From the NCBI RefSeq assembly GCF_004364635.1, contig NZ_SOAX01000002.1, positions 372,001 through 436,000 of the forward strand: a stretch of DNA of 64,000 bases, written 5' to 3'. The notes under the pieces were generated by a model that was not told the DNA's origin, did not search any database, and saw only the letters and a program-made list of their open reading frames with translations. The stretch comes from Halospina denitrificans (GTDB lineage Bacteria > Pseudomonadota > Gammaproteobacteria > Pseudomonadales > Oleiphilaceae). The translations under genes were made by a program, and so were the position numbers. Shown piece by piece: positions 38,221-47,910 of this stretch; the stretch's first letter is position 1; every line of letters starts with the position of its first letter.

Positions 38221-39456
38221 TCACTGGCTGTTATTCACAGCTACCAGATCCGGCGCCCTGTCGGATTCGCGGTACCCCAACAGATACAGGATCGCATCCA
38301 GCCCCAGTGTTGAGATGGAGTGGCGCGCCGATTCCTTCACCAGCGGCTTGGCCCGGAAGGCAACACCAAGACCCGCCCGGCTGAGCATGGGCAGGTCGTT
38401 GGCGCCATCACCCACGGCAATCACCTGCTGCAGGCTGATGCGCTCCTGCTGGGCGATCTGTTCCAGCAGCTCCGCCTTGCGCTTGCCATCAACAATGGGA
38501 CCCTGAACCTCGCCGGTTACCTGGCCGTCCTTGATCTCGAGATCGTTGGCATAGACATAGTCGATATTCAGCCTCTGCTGAAGATCGCGCGCGAAATAGG
38601 TAAAGCCACCGGAAAGTATGGCGGTACGATAACCCAGGTTACGCAGAGTCGTGATCAGGCGCTCGGCCCCTTCGGTGAGCTTGAGCCGGCTGGCCACGTT
38701 CTGGAGCACAGACTCCTCCATACCCTCAAGCAGCGCCACACGCTCGCGGAAGCTCTGACTGAAGTCCAACTCACCGCGCATCGCCCTTTCCGTGATCTCG
38801 GCAACCTGGTCACCCACCCCGGCCTCATGGGCCAGTTCATCGATAACTTCCGCCTCGATGAGGGTGGAGTCCATGTCGAAAACCACCAGGCGCCGGTTGC
38901 GCCGGTAGATGGAATCCTCCTGGAAAGCGATGTCCACGTTCAGGTCGGTGGCGATCTTGAGGAAGTCCGCTCGCAGCGTTTCCAGATCCGATGGCGTGCC
39001 GCGCACCGAGAACTCCACACAGGCGATCCGGTCACTGCGCTCCAGGCTCGTGCGGCCGGACAGGCGGGCAATATTGTCGATGTTGAGGCCGTGCTGGGCG
39101 GTGATGCTGGAAACCCGTGCAATCTGGTCGGCTGTAATATCCCGGGCCATCAGCGTCACCACATAGCGGCCACGCCCCTTGCCTTCCACCCAGTGCCCGT
39201 AGGCCTCCGGCGTGATGGGCTCGAAGCGCACCTGCAGATCCAGCTCGTGGATGCGGAACAGCAACTCCTTGAAGACCTGGGGCGCATTATTCTCCTCGGG
39301 AATTTCCGCGAGGATGCCCCAGGTCAGGTGGTCGTGGATCACCGCCTGGCCGATATCCAGGATGCGCACGTCGAAGTTCGCCATGATGCCCGTGATCTCG
39401 GACGTCAGTCCGGGCTTGTCTCGCCCGGACACATTGATCAGTACCAGTTCACTCAT
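38221..39456 (-). CDS. serB: Phosphoserine phosphatase SerB with N-terminal ACT domains
   Basis: Last enzyme of serine synthesis, hydrolysing L-phosphoserine. 411 residues, longer than the 322 of E. coli. About 180 N-terminal residues form two ACT-type domains ([20 protein letters not shown] and [16 protein letters not shown]), a layout found in other SerB2-type enzymes and linked to feedback by serine. HAD motifs: [19 protein letters not shown] (nucleophile Asp), [11 protein letters not shown] and [12 protein letters not shown]. It overlaps the parC stop by 8 bases and follows parC on the same strand. Confidence 0.97.
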   Translation of the reverse strand: MSELVLINVSGRDKPGLTSEITGIMANFDVRILDIGQAVIHDHLTWGILAEIPEENNAPQVFKELLFRIHELDLQVRFEPITPEAYGHWVEGKGRGRYVVTLMARDITADQIARVSSITAQHGLNIDNIARLSGRTSLERSDRIACVEFSVRGTPSDLETLRADFLKIATDLNVDIAFQEDSIYRRNRRLVVFDMDSTLIEAEVIDELAHEAGVGDQVAEITERAMRGELDFSQSFRERVALLEGMEESVLQNVASRLKLTEGAERLITTLRNLGYRTAILSGGFTYFARDLQQRLNIDYVYANDLEIKDGQVTGEVQGPIVDGKRKAELLEQIAQQERISLQQVIAVGDGANDLPMLSRAGLGVAFRAKPLVKESARHSISTLGLDAILYLLGYRESDRAPDLVAVNNSQ

Positions 39457-41737
39457 CCGTTGAAGGAGCCTCCTCGCCGGGTTCGTTATGTTCAGTTACT
39501 TCCAGCCGGTCCACCCGCTGCAGGCCACGGGGCAGCTTGTGGCCCCGGCGTCCGCGCTCACCCAGGTAGTGCTCAAGGTCGGAAAAGCGCAGCTTGAGAT
39601 GGCGCTTGCCCGCGTAGAGGACCAGCGAATCCTTTTCGGTGAAGGTTGCCACCGCCACCATGGACTCTTCGCCATTGCGAAGCCGGTCCGGTGGAATGCC
39701 CATGATCTTGTTGCCCTTACCCTTGCCGAGTTCCGGCAGTTCCTCCAGCGGGAAAACCAGCATCCGACCGTCGCTGGAAATGGCCGCCAGCCAGACCTTC
39801 TCTCCCTCGCGGACGACTTTGGGGGGAAGCACCTGCGCCCCGTTCGGCACCGTGAGCAGTGCCTTGCCGTTACGGTTGCGGCTGAGCAGTGAGTCACACT
39901 GGGTCACAAACCCATAGCCGGCGGTGGTGGTCAGCAATACCCGGCCTTTTTCCTCCGCCATCAGGAGCCCGGCAAAGCCCGCTCCCGATGGCGGATTGAT
40001 CCGGGTGGTCAGGGGTTCGCCCTGCCCCCGCGCCGATGGCAGTGAGTGGGTGGCAATGGCATAGCTTCGGCCGGTGGTGTCCAGCACCAGGGTCTGCTGG
40101 TTATTGCGCCCCCGCACCGACAGGAAATAGCGGTCGCCGGCCTTGTAGTTGAACCCGGTGGGATCAATATCGTGCCCCTTGGCCGAGCGTATCCAGCCCT
40201 TTTCCGAGAGCACCACCGTGACCGGCTCGCCGGAGATCAGGTCGGTTTCGTTGAAAGCCCTGGCTTCGCTCCGGGCCTGGATGGGGCTTCGCCGGTCATC
40301 GCCGTATTTTTCCGCGTCCGCTTCCAGCTCGGACTTGATCAGGTCGGTCAGTCGCTTCTCAGAGCCCAATATCCTGTTGAGACTGTCCCGCTCCTGGGCC
40401 AGTTCATCCTGCTCGCCCCGGATCTTCATTTCCTCGAGCTTGGCGAGGTTGCGCAGCTTGAGTTCCAGTATGGCTTCCGCCTGGTCTGAGGAGAGCTCGA
40501 AGCGCTCCATCAGCACCGGCTTGGGCTTGTCCTCGGTCCGGATGATCTCGATGACCTCATCAATGTTGAGGTAGGCCACCAGCAGGCCTTCCAGGATGTG
40601 CAGCCGCGCCTCCACCTTGCCCAGGCGGTGTTCGAGGCGGCGCCGGACCGTCTCCCGGCGGTAGGTCAGCCATTCCTGCAGCATTTCCCGCAGGTCCCGA
40701 ACCGCGGGGCGACCGTCCATACCGATGACGTTGAGGTTCATGCGGTAGTTCTTTTCCAGGTCCGTGCTGGCGAAGAGGTGGGTCATGAGCGCGTCCGTAT
40801 CCACCCGGTTCGAACGCGGGGAGATCACCATCCGCACGGGGTTCTCGTGGTCGGACTCATCGCGCAGGTCGCCCACCATGGGCAGCTTCTTGGCATGCAT
40901 CTGCTGGGCAATCTGCTCCATGATGCGGTTGCCGGACACCTGGTGCGGCATGGCCGTAATCACGATATCGCCACTCTCCACCTGCCAGCGGGCGCGCATG
41001 CGCAGTGTGCCGCGGCCGCTCTTATAGAGCTGGCGCAGGTCCTCCGGGGCGGAAACAATTTCGGCACCGGCCGGGAAATCCGGCCCCTGGATGTGTTCAC
41101 AGAGCCCATCCACGTCCGTGTCCGGATCATCGAGCAGGCGCAGGCAGGCCGCCGCCACCTCCCTCAGGTTGTGGGGCGGAATATCCGTGGCCATGCCCAC
41201 GGCAATGCCGGTGGTGCCGTTGAGCAGCACATGGGGCACCCGGGCGGGCAGGGTCGCCGGCTCGTTCATGGTGCCGTCAAAGTTCGGGACCCAGTCCACG
41301 GTACCCTGCCCGAGCTCGCTCAGAAGCAGCTCGGAGAAGGGCGCCAGACGCGATTCCGTGTAGCGCATGGCGGCAAAGGACTTGGGGTCATCCTGGCTGC
41401 CCCAGTTCCCCTGCCCGTCCACCAGCGGGTAGCGATAGGAAAACGGCTGCGCCATCAGCACCATGGCTTCGTAGCAGGCGGCATCACCATGGGGATGGAA
41501 CTTGCCCAGGACGTCGCCCACGGTTCTGGCGGATTTCTTGTACTTGGCCGTCGCGGCCAGGCCAAGCTCCGACATGGCATAGATGATCCGCCGCTGGACC
41601 GGTTTCAGCCCATCCCCGATATGGGGCAGCGCGCGGTCAAGAATGACGTACATGGAATACTCCAGGTACGCCTTCTCGGTGTAATCACGCAGCGCTACGC
41701 GTTCGAACCCGTCGTCCGTTGTCTCAAATTCCGGCAT
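39449..41737 (-). CDS. parC: DNA topoisomerase IV subunit A ParC
   Basis: Breakage-reunion subunit of topoisomerase IV, which decatenates replicated chromosomes. 762 residues. Catalytic tyrosine in [15 protein letters not shown]. Quinolone-resistance region [20 protein letters not shown] has the wild-type Asp and Glu-like positions. [13 protein letters not shown] and the C-terminal beta-propeller repeats are present; the propeller lacks the GyrA box, and so with parE nearby it is ParC and not GyrA. The start at 41737 ([14 protein letters not shown]) is preferred over an upstream in-frame codon. Confidence 0.96.
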   Translation of the reverse strand: MPEFETTDDGFERVALRDYTEKAYLEYSMYVILDRALPHIGDGLKPVQRRIIYAMSELGLAATAKYKKSARTVGDVLGKFHPHGDAACYEAMVLMAQPFSYRYPLVDGQGNWGSQDDPKSFAAMRYTESRLAPFSELLLSELGQGTVDWVPNFDGTMNEPATLPARVPHVLLNGTTGIAVGMATDIPPHNLREVAAACLRLLDDPDTDVDGLCEHIQGPDFPAGAEIVSAPEDLRQLYKSGRGTLRMRARWQVESGDIVITAMPHQVSGNRIMEQIAQQMHAKKLPMVGDLRDESDHENPVRMVISPRSNRVDTDALMTHLFASTDLEKNYRMNLNVIGMDGRPAVRDLREMLQEWLTYRRETVRRRLEHRLGKVEARLHILEGLLVAYLNIDEVIEIIRTEDKPKPVLMERFELSSDQAEAILELKLRNLAKLEEMKIRGEQDELAQERDSLNRILGSEKRLTDLIKSELEADAEKYGDDRRSPIQARSEARAFNETDLISGEPVTVVLSEKGWIRSAKGHDIDPTGFNYKAGDRYFLSVRGRNNQQTLVLDTTGRSYAIATHSLPSARGQGEPLTTRINPPSGAGFAGLLMAEEKGRVLLTTTAGYGFVTQCDSLLSRNRNGKALLTVPNGAQVLPPKVVREGEKVWLAAISSDGRMLVFPLEELPELGKGKGNKIMGIPPDRLRNGEESMVAVATFTEKDSLVLYAGKRHLKLRFSDLEHYLGERGRRGHKLPRGLQRVDRLEVTEHNEPGEEAPSTDE

Positions 41738-41926
41738 AAGCCCTCTACCAGGTGAAGGATTCGGTGCCCGGTCCCGGTCCGGGCAAAGCGCCATTATAGG
41801 GAGGCTGGGGCCGGACTCCAAACCGGCGATAGTGGATTTCCCGAATAGCTTGCCTCGGGCGACTGCCGCTAGGCTCTTCTCACCGGCTTATGCCGGCCCC
41901 ATTTCAAGGTGGAGCCAATACCCCTT

Positions 41927-42172
41927 ATGACGCCAAGCCGCTCTCGCATTATACGCCGGGCCCTGGCACAGGGGCTCGTAGTGGGAATTGTGACGTTTGC
42001 GCTGATACTGGGTGTGGAAACAATCTGGGCCGGCGGGATTGTCGACCTGCGGCTCTATGTACTCGCAAGTCTGGGTGTGAGCGTGTTTGTCTTTGTAACC
42101 CTGACATGCAGCCAGCAGCATGGCGATCACCGCCACACCACCGGCCACGATCCTTCGGGTCGGGGTTACTGA
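41927..42172 (+). CDS. Small hypothetical membrane protein (strand assignment uncertain)
   Basis: 81 residues: a basic N-terminus (RSRIIRR), two hydrophobic spans (about 12-32 and 40-59) and a histidine-rich tail (QQHGDHRHTTGHDP). GGTGGAG lies 12 bases before the ATG. The same DNA on the minus strand (41888-42148, GTG start) encodes 86 residues with a lipobox-like LLAAC near the N-terminus, 17 bases downstream of yceI. Only one of the two is likely real. The plus-strand frame is favoured for its clean membrane topology, but the minus-strand lipoprotein would fit the yceJ-yceI transcript. Neither matches a family I know. Confidence 0.45.
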   Translation: MTPSRSRIIRRALAQGLVVGIVTFALILGVETIWAGGIVDLRLYVLASLGVSVFVFVTLTCSQQHGDHRHTTGHDPSGRGY

Positions 42173-42768
42173 CGAATGCCCTCAACCGAAAGCATCAGCT
42201 CCACCTGATCAGCTTCCGGCAGATTCTCCGGAATGCCAAAATCATCAAGTGTCAGCGTGGTCGTGCCCTCGAAGCCCATGCGATAGTTCTCCCACGGATC
42301 CACACCGTGCTTGATCAGCTCCATATCCAGCTCAATCTCCTTGGTGACACCGCGCAGCGTCAGGTCACCCGTGACCGTGGCGGAATCGTCATCGTGCATT
42401 TCGACATCGGTGCTTTCAAAGGTCGCCTTGGGATACTCGCTCACATAGAGGAAGTCCTCACCACGCAGGTGCTTGTCACGTTCGGAGTGGTTGGAATCCA
42501 CGCTGGCCGTATCCACCGTGACCTCCACGGAGGAGTCCTCGGGATTCTCCGCGTCATAGGTGAACTCGCCGTCAAAGTCATTGAAACGGCCATAGAGGGT
42601 GCTGAACCCCAGGTGGCTGATGCGGAACTGGATGAACTGGTGCTGGCCATCCCGGTCGAACGCATAGGTGCCGCCGTGCTCGTCGGCAAATGCCGCGCTA
42701 CTGAACAGGCCGGCTCCCACCAGGGCAGTGCCGGCGATAATTCCCTGACGCAATGTTGTCATCTTCAT
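42166..42768 (-). CDS. yceI: YceI family periplasmic lipid-binding protein
   Basis: 200 residues with a signal peptide (residues 1-28, ending SSAAFA). The mature part is the YceI lipocalin-like barrel, which binds isoprenoid lipids such as polyprenyl chains. Features: YAFDRDGQHQFIQFRISHLG, GRFNDFDGEFTYD, DTASVDSNHSERDKHLRGEDF, YPKATFEST and TGDLTLRGVTKEI. The start overlaps the yceJ stop by 4 bases, the usual yceJ-yceI pair. Exact function in vivo is not established for the family. Confidence 0.95.
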   Translation of the reverse strand: MKMTTLRQGIIAGTALVGAGLFSSAAFADEHGGTYAFDRDGQHQFIQFRISHLGFSTLYGRFNDFDGEFTYDAENPEDSSVEVTVDTASVDSNHSERDKHLRGEDFLYVSEYPKATFESTDVEMHDDDSATVTGDLTLRGVTKEIELDMELIKHGVDPWENYRMGFEGTTTLTLDDFGIPENLPEADQVELMLSVEGIRQ

Positions 42769-43355
42769 GGTGTTCTCCTGTTGTTGTCACTGGTTTGGTG
42801 ATTTGTGGAGGCGGGGTTGAGCATCCGCCGCAGAGTCCGGTCGTGATCGATAAAGTGATGCTTAAGGGCCGCCAGTGCATGCATGGCCGACAGAACAATG
42901 AGAATCCAGGCCCCCCAGTAATGGATTTGGCCCGAAAGATCTTCCAGGTTATTGACCTGGCCGGTCACCGACGGCACTTCGAACCAATCGAAGACCGAGA
43001 CCCCGCGGCCGTCCGACGTTGATATGAAGTAGCCACTGACAATGATGGCGATCATCAACAGGTACAGGACCCAATGCATAAGCACTGCCATGACATGCTC
43101 AATCCGCTGATAGTTGGGCAATGGCGCCGGCGGGGGCGAGAGAAAGCGCCAGGCCAGGCGCGCAAGCAGTGCGGCGCCCAGCAGGAGCCCCAGGCTCCGG
43201 TGCCACTCGGGCAACACATTGGACAGTGGATCCGTGTATCCCAGGTCCACCATATAGAGGCCAATGGCAAAAAGACCAACAATCACGAGGGCAAAAACCC
43301 AGTGAAAGGCAATGCTGACCAACCCCCAACCGTCGTGCGTGTTACGCCAGCGCAT
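42765..43355 (-). CDS. yceJ: Cytochrome b561 family protein (YceJ)
   Basis: Inner-membrane di-heme cytochrome b, 196 residues with four hydrophobic spans. Heme-ligand histidines are visible in IAFHWVFALVIVG, LPEWHRSLGLLLG, VLMHWVLYLLMI and LSAMHALAALKHHFIDHD. It probably passes electrons from the quinone pool to a periplasmic partner. Together with YceI it forms a conserved two-gene unit. It follows the CybB-type pattern with a conserved STSDGRGVSVFDWFEVP loop. Confidence 0.94.
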   Translation of the reverse strand: MRWRNTHDGWGLVSIAFHWVFALVIVGLFAIGLYMVDLGYTDPLSNVLPEWHRSLGLLLGAALLARLAWRFLSPPPAPLPNYQRIEHVMAVLMHWVLYLLMIAIIVSGYFISTSDGRGVSVFDWFEVPSVTGQVNNLEDLSGQIHYWGAWILIVLSAMHALAALKHHFIDHDRTLRRMLNPASTNHQTSDNNRRTP

Positions 43356-43441
43356 GTCCTTTCTCCCTGCTGTTTCTCCGACCCGTACCAGAACTGTAAA
43401 TCCACAGGACCGGGGATGAAACAGAAAACTTTTGCCTCAGA

Positions 43442-43460
43442 CGTTCAGAAAAACTGAACG
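43442..43460. promoter_or_regulatory. Inverted repeat upstream of yceJ
   Basis: CGTTCAG (43442-43448) and CTGAACG (43454-43460) are perfect 7-bp arms around five A residues. It lies 87 bases before the yceJ start on the minus strand. It may be an operator for a dimeric regulator; no known motif is matched and there is no terminator-like T run. Confidence 0.35.
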
Positions 43461-43562
43461 CGTACACAGGCTTTTGACCACAATGATAGAACCGTTGTTC
43501 CATGCTGTGACATACTAAGGGTCTGAAAACCTGCTTGGCAGCCATCCTTTTATTTCACATAA

Positions 43563-43582
43563 AAGCTAACAAGTGTTAGCTT
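43563..43582. promoter_or_regulatory. FabR/DesT-type operator upstream of fabA
   Basis: A perfect 20-bp palindrome: arms AAGCTAACA and TGTTAGCTT with a 2-base centre AG. The central ACAAGTGT and overall layout resemble the FabR site of the E. coli fabB promoter as I recall it (GCGTACAAGTGTACGC) and the DesT sites of Pseudomonas, both TetR-type regulators of unsaturated fatty acid synthesis. It lies 102 bases before the fabA start, so a FabR/DesT homologue probably tunes fabAB. Confidence 0.7.
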
Positions 43583-43683
43583 GGAAGGTTGGATTCCTTG
43601 GTCAAATATGGATTACGCCGTATCAAGACAGGCGCGCCATTATTTTTTAGGGTAACGACTGTTTTCTGAATGAGAGCCACTGA

Positions 43684-44193
43684 ATGACTGCGGAAAGCTT
43701 TGACAAATCCGACCTCATTAAATGCGGTAACGGGGAGCTGTTTGAAGGTGATATGCGGCTGCCCGTGGACCAGATGCTGATGCTCGACCGCATCACCCAC
43801 ATCAGCGATGAGGGAGGTGACTATGACAAGGGCCTGCTCATTGCAGAACTCGACATCGACCCCAACCTCTGGTTCTTCCAGTGCCACTTCAAGGGCGACC
43901 CGGTTATGCCCGGCTGCCTTGGTCTGGACGCACTCTGGCAGCTGACCGGCTTCTTTCTCGCCTGGGGTGGCGGCCAGGGCCGCGGGCGTGCGCTCGGCTC
44001 CGGTGAAGTGAAATTCACCGGCCAGGTGCTACCCTCCAATAAACTGGTCCGCTATCAGCTCGACATCAAGCGCGTGGTCCGGCGGGGTATTACAATGGGA
44101 ATCGCGGACGGCATCGTTTCCGTTGACGAGCGCCCCATCTATCACGCCAAGGACCTGCGGGTCGGGCTATTCACATCAACAGAGAATTTCTGA
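43684..44193 (+). CDS. fabA: 3-hydroxydecanoyl-ACP dehydratase/isomerase FabA
   Basis: Makes trans-2- and cis-3-decenoyl-ACP, the branch point to unsaturated fatty acids. 169 residues against 172 in E. coli. Catalytic His68 and Asp82 are in [21 protein letters not shown]. Other features: [27 protein letters not shown] and [15 protein letters not shown]. Followed 14 bases later by fabB, the standard pair that commits the cell to the anaerobic unsaturation route. Confidence 0.98.
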   Translation: MTAESFDKSDLIKCGNGELFEGDMRLPVDQMLMLDRITHISDEGGDYDKGLLIAELDIDPNLWFFQCHFKGDPVMPGCLGLDALWQLTGFFLAWGGGQGRGRALGSGEVKFTGQVLPSNKLVRYQLDIKRVVRRGITMGIADGIVSVDERPIYHAKDLRVGLFTSTENF

Positions 44194-44207
44194 ACAGAGG
44201 CACAATC

Positions 44208-45425
44208 ATGCGACGTGTTGTCATTACCGGGATGGGCATTGTTTCAAGTCTCGGCAACAATCAACAGGAAGTGACGGAATCACTGCGAGAGGGGCGCCCC
44301 GGCATTGAGTTCAGTCCGGAGGCACGCGATAACGGGCTGCGCAGCCATGTCTGCGGGACCGTCAACATTGACCCCAAGGAACTGATTGACCGCAAGCTGT
44401 ACCGCTTCATGTGTCCGGCCTCGGCCTATGCCTACCTGTCCATGCAGGAAGCCATTGAGCAGTCCGGCCTGAAGGATGAGCACATCAAGGCGGACAGCAC
44501 CGGCGTAATCATGGGCACTGGTGGTGCCTCCACCGTGGAACTCATGGATGCCATCGACACCCACCGGGAGAAAGGCATCCGCAGGGTTGGCCCCTACCGC
44601 GTTCCCCGCACCATGGGCAGTGCGATCAATGCCAACATCGCCACCGCGTATGGTATCCGGGGCGTCAACTACGGCATCACCTCCGCCTGCGCCACCAGTG
44701 CCCACTGCATTGGCCATGCGGCGGATCTCATTGCCATGGGGCGCCAGGACGTCATGTTCGCCGGCGGTGGCGAGGACCTTCACTGGACCCTGAGCCTGCT
44801 CTTTGATGCCATGGGCGCGCTCTCGACCAAGTACAACGACACCCCGGAGACGGCTTCCCGCACCTACGACGAAAACCGTGACGGCTTTGTAATTGCCGGT
44901 GGTGGTGGCGTTGTCGCCCTGGAGTCCCTGGAGCACGCCCAGGCGCGCGGCGCGACCATCCTGGGTGAACTGGTGGGCTTTGGTGCCACCTCGGACGGCG
45001 CCGACATGGTCGCCCCCAACGGGGAAGGCGCGGTGCGCTGCATGCAGCAGGCCCTGAAGGGGCTGGAAGAACCGCTGGGCTACATCAACACCCACGGCAC
45101 CAGCACCCCCATGGGGGACATCGTCGAGCTGGATGCGATCCACAAGGTCACCGGCGACAATATGCCGCCGGTCAGCTCAACCAAGCCGTTGAGCGGCCAT
45201 TCCCTGGGCGCGGCGGGCGTGCACGAGGCGATCTACACGCTGATCATGCAGCGCGAGAAGTTCATTTCGGCATCGGCGAACATCGAGAACCTGGACCCAG
45301 GTGCGGAATCCTACCCGATTGCGCGTGAACGCAAGGACAATGCGGACATGCCGCTGGTCATGAGCAACAGCTTCGGCTTTGGCGGCACCAACGCCAGCCT
45401 GGTGTTCCGCCAGCTCAAGGACTGA
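44208..45425 (+). CDS. fabB: 3-oxoacyl-ACP synthase I FabB
   Basis: Condensing enzyme elongating cis-3-decenoyl-ACP and saturated chains. 405 residues. Active-site cysteine in [15 protein letters not shown] and histidines in [13 protein letters not shown] and [14 protein letters not shown], with the C-terminal [13 protein letters not shown]-terminal [17 protein letters not shown]. It ends 27 bases from the convergent parE stop. Confidence 0.98.
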   Translation: MRRVVITGMGIVSSLGNNQQEVTESLREGRPGIEFSPEARDNGLRSHVCGTVNIDPKELIDRKLYRFMCPASAYAYLSMQEAIEQSGLKDEHIKADSTGVIMGTGGASTVELMDAIDTHREKGIRRVGPYRVPRTMGSAINANIATAYGIRGVNYGITSACATSAHCIGHAADLIAMGRQDVMFAGGGEDLHWTLSLLFDAMGALSTKYNDTPETASRTYDENRDGFVIAGGGGVVALESLEHAQARGATILGELVGFGATSDGADMVAPNGEGAVRCMQQALKGLEEPLGYINTHGTSTPMGDIVELDAIHKVTGDNMPPVSSTKPLSGHSLGAAGVHEAIYTLIMQREKFISASANIENLDPGAESYPIARERKDNADMPLVMSNSFGFGGTNASLVFRQLKD

Positions 45426-45452
45426 GGTAACCCAGGCCGGGCGTGGCGGACT

Positions 45453-47351
45453 CTACCCCACCACCTCGGCCTTGTTGCCGTGCTCTTCCAGCCAAGTGCG
45501 GCGATCCGCCGCCCGCTTCTTACCCAGCAGCATATCCATACGGTCATCGGTACCGTCGTCCGGACTCAGGCTGAGCTGAACCAGGCGACGGGTATCCGGG
45601 GCCATGGTCGTTTCGCGCAACTGCAGCGGGTTCATCTCACCCAGGCCCTTGAAGCGCTGGGTCTGGATCTTGCCCTTGCGGTTCTCCGCTGCCAGGCGAT
45701 CCAGGATGCCCTGCTTCTCATGCTCGTCCAGGGCGTAGAAGGTTTCCTTGCCAAGGTCGATGCGATAGAGCGGCGGCATGGCCATGAACACGTGCCCCGC
45801 CTCCACCAGCGGCCGGAAATGCTTCACGAAAAGTGCGCACAGCAGCGTGGCGATGTGCATGCCATCGGAATCCGCGTCCGCCAGTATGCACACGCGGTTG
45901 TAGCGCAGCCCGGTGAGGTCCCCGGAACCCGGGTCCACACCGATGGCCACCGCTATATCGTGCACTTCCTGGGAGGCCAGGATGTCGCCGGAATCCACCT
46001 CCCAGGTGTTGAGGATCTTGCCCCGCAGCGGCATGACCGCCTGGTATTCCCGGTCCCGGGCCTGCTTGGCCGAGCCGCCGGCGGAATCCCCCTCCACCAG
46101 GAAGAGCTCGGAGCGCGCCGGATCCGTGCCGGTGCAATCCGCCAGCTTGCCCGGCAGCGCCGGCCCTGAGGCAACCTTCTTGCGGGCCACCTTGCGGGAC
46201 GACTTGAGACGGCGCTGGGCATTGCCGATCACGAACTCCGCCAGCGCTTCCGCCACATCGGTATGCTGGTTCAGCCAGAGGCTGAAGGCATCCTTGACCA
46301 CGCCGGAAATAAAGCTCGCCGCCTCACGGGATGACAGGCGCTCCTTGGTCTGCCCGGAAAACTGGGGCTCCTGCATCTTGAAGGAAAGCACATAGCTGCA
46401 GCGTTCCCAGATATCATCCGGGGTCAGCTTGACCCCGCGCGGCAGCAGGCTGCGGAACTCACAGAACTCACGCAGGGCCTCCAGAAGACCGGTTCGCAGC
46501 CCGTTGACGTGGGTGCCGCCCTGGGTGGTCGGGATCAGGTTGACGTAACTCTCCGCCACTACCTCGGGATCCTCGGGCAACCACTGCAGTGCCCAGGTGA
46601 CCTCTTCGGTATTACCGGCAATACTGCCCGTGAAGGGTTCTGCCGGGAGGCATTCGCGGTCGGCAAGCGCGGTCTTCAGATAATCCGTCAGGCCGTCCTC
46701 GTAATACCACTCGTCCTTCTCCCCGCTTTCCTCCTGCAGGAAGGTCACGGTCAGGCCCGGGCACAGCACCGCCTTGGCCCGGAGGTTGTGGCGCAGCCGG
46801 CTGATGGAGAAGCGTGGGCTCTCAAAATAGTCCGGATTCGGCAGGAAGCTCAGGCAGGTGCCCGTGTTGCGCTTGCCCACCGTATCAATGGGGGTCAGGT
46901 CCTCAACCTTGTGGCCGTTCTCGAAACGGATTCGGTAGAGCTGGCCATTACGGCGGATCAGGACCTCAAGCTCCAGGGAGAGGGCATTCACGACCGATAC
47001 GCCAACACCGTGCAGGCCACCCGAGTACTGGTAGTTCTCAGTGGAGAACTTGCCGCCGGCATGCAGGCGCCCGAGGATCAGTTCCACACCGGAAACGCCC
47101 TCCTCCTGATGCCAATCCACCGGCATGCCGCGCCCATCGTCGGTTACCGAGAGGCGACCATCCTTATGCAGGACCACATCCACGCGCTTCGCATAACCGC
47201 CCAGCGCCTCGTCAACGCTGTTATCAATGACCTCCTGGGCCAGATGGTTGGGACGGGAGGTGTCGGTGTACATGCCCGGCCGCTTGCGGACGGGGTCGAG
47301 TCCCTTCAGGACTTCAATGGAATCGGCGTTGTAGTCACTTCGCTGTGTCAT
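45453..47351 (-). CDS. parE: DNA topoisomerase IV subunit B ParE
   Basis: ATPase subunit of topoisomerase IV. 632 residues. GHKL motifs EVIDNSVDEALGGYA, VTDDGRGMPVD and YSGGLHGVGVSVVNALS; Toprim motifs ELFLVEGDSAGGSAKQARD and ILADADSDGMHIATLL; C-terminal QRFKGLGEMNPLQLRETTM. The size is that of ParE, without the long GyrB insert. It lies 3.7 kb from parC with yceIJ and fabAB between them. Confidence 0.98.
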   Translation of the reverse strand: MTQRSDYNADSIEVLKGLDPVRKRPGMYTDTSRPNHLAQEVIDNSVDEALGGYAKRVDVVLHKDGRLSVTDDGRGMPVDWHQEEGVSGVELILGRLHAGGKFSTENYQYSGGLHGVGVSVVNALSLELEVLIRRNGQLYRIRFENGHKVEDLTPIDTVGKRNTGTCLSFLPNPDYFESPRFSISRLRHNLRAKAVLCPGLTVTFLQEESGEKDEWYYEDGLTDYLKTALADRECLPAEPFTGSIAGNTEEVTWALQWLPEDPEVVAESYVNLIPTTQGGTHVNGLRTGLLEALREFCEFRSLLPRGVKLTPDDIWERCSYVLSFKMQEPQFSGQTKERLSSREAASFISGVVKDAFSLWLNQHTDVAEALAEFVIGNAQRRLKSSRKVARKKVASGPALPGKLADCTGTDPARSELFLVEGDSAGGSAKQARDREYQAVMPLRGKILNTWEVDSGDILASQEVHDIAVAIGVDPGSGDLTGLRYNRVCILADADSDGMHIATLLCALFVKHFRPLVEAGHVFMAMPPLYRIDLGKETFYALDEHEKQGILDRLAAENRKGKIQTQRFKGLGEMNPLQLRETTMAPDTRRLVQLSLSPDDGTDDRMDMLLGKKRAADRRTWLEEHGNKAEVVG

Positions 47352-47406
47352 GGATGGTCGATACCCGGTAGACGCATGTGGTGTGCCCGAAGGCGTCCGC
47401 TAATGT

Positions 47407-47427
47407 AACAGAGATTCGGGCTCTGTT
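47407..47427 (-). terminator. Possible terminator after the PrcB-like gene
   Basis: AACAGAG (47407-47413) and CTCTGTT (47421-47427) form a 7-bp stem with a 7-nt loop just past the PrcB-like gene. On the minus strand it is followed only by a short weakly T-rich stretch, so termination may be partial, allowing some read-through into parE. Confidence 0.35.
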
Positions 47428-47432
47428 CAGCG

Positions 47433-47906
47433 TCAATCCGGGATCCGGAGCCCGAGCGGGAAGCCATCCGCGTCCATGGAAACGACCAGTTCTCCCGCAT
47501 CGACGCCGGAGGGAATGCGCAGGGCCACGCAGGGGGTGGTGATAACCTGCGCCATCATGGCACCGGGATCAGGCTCCTCTGCCTTCAGATCAATGTGCAG
47601 GCGCCCGTCGGTGAGCGCCGAGCCCTGCAGCGCGGCACTGTAGCCGGGCGTTGGTTTCTGACCCAGGTAGACCAGCAGGACCGGGTCACCCGCGTTCAGG
47701 ACCGACTCACTGGCGGTGGCCATCGCTTCCGAACCGGCCGGGAAATCCGACCTGTTTTCAGCCCATACCAGTGCCGCCTCATCGCGGCCGCACTGATCCG
47801 CGCTGGCCACCATCTCAACGGCCACCCCATCGTCCGCCGTTCCCGACTGGCAGGCTGCCAGCAACAGGCTCCCCAACACGGCAACACCCCCGATAAAACG
47901 CTTCAT
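47433..47906 (-). CDS. PrcB-like lipoprotein (protease-complex subunit family)
   Basis: 157 residues. Type II signal peptide with lipobox LLLAAC (cysteine near residue 19), so an outer- or inner-membrane lipoprotein. The C-terminal part resembles the PrcB domain: LLVYLGQKPTPGYSAALQG, DLKAEEPDPGAMMAQV, and TPCVALRIPS with a conserved Thr-x-Pro-Cys. In Treponema denticola PrcB is a small partner needed for the subtilisin-like protease dentilisin. Here the gene begins 4 bases after the stop of a subtilisin-like lipoprotein protease. The ATG at 47906 has GGAG 7 bases upstream, inside the protease 3' end; an in-frame ATG six codons earlier is less likely. Confidence 0.75.
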   Translation of the reverse strand: MKRFIGGVAVLGSLLLAACQSGTADDGVAVEMVASADQCGRDEAALVWAENRSDFPAGSEAMATASESVLNAGDPVLLVYLGQKPTPGYSAALQGSALTDGRLHIDLKAEEPDPGAMMAQVITTPCVALRIPSGVDAGELVVSMDADGFPLGLRIPD

Positions 47907-47910
47907 GTCC

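Larger units (their letters stand above)
43356..43683. promoter_or_regulatory. Divergent yceJ / fabA intergenic region
   Basis: 328 bases without a gene. It contains two clear inverted repeats, listed separately: a 20-bp palindrome 102 bases upstream of fabA, and a 19-bp hairpin-like repeat 87 bases upstream of yceJ. No near-consensus -35/-10 pair was obvious in either direction. Stretches such as TTCACA (43554-43559) could serve as a weak -35 for fabA. Confidence 0.6.

Noticed and set aside
43356-43683. tRNA or riboswitch in the longer intergenic regions
   Set aside because: No cloverleaf, T-loop sequence or known riboswitch core was seen in this or the other gaps above 200 bases.
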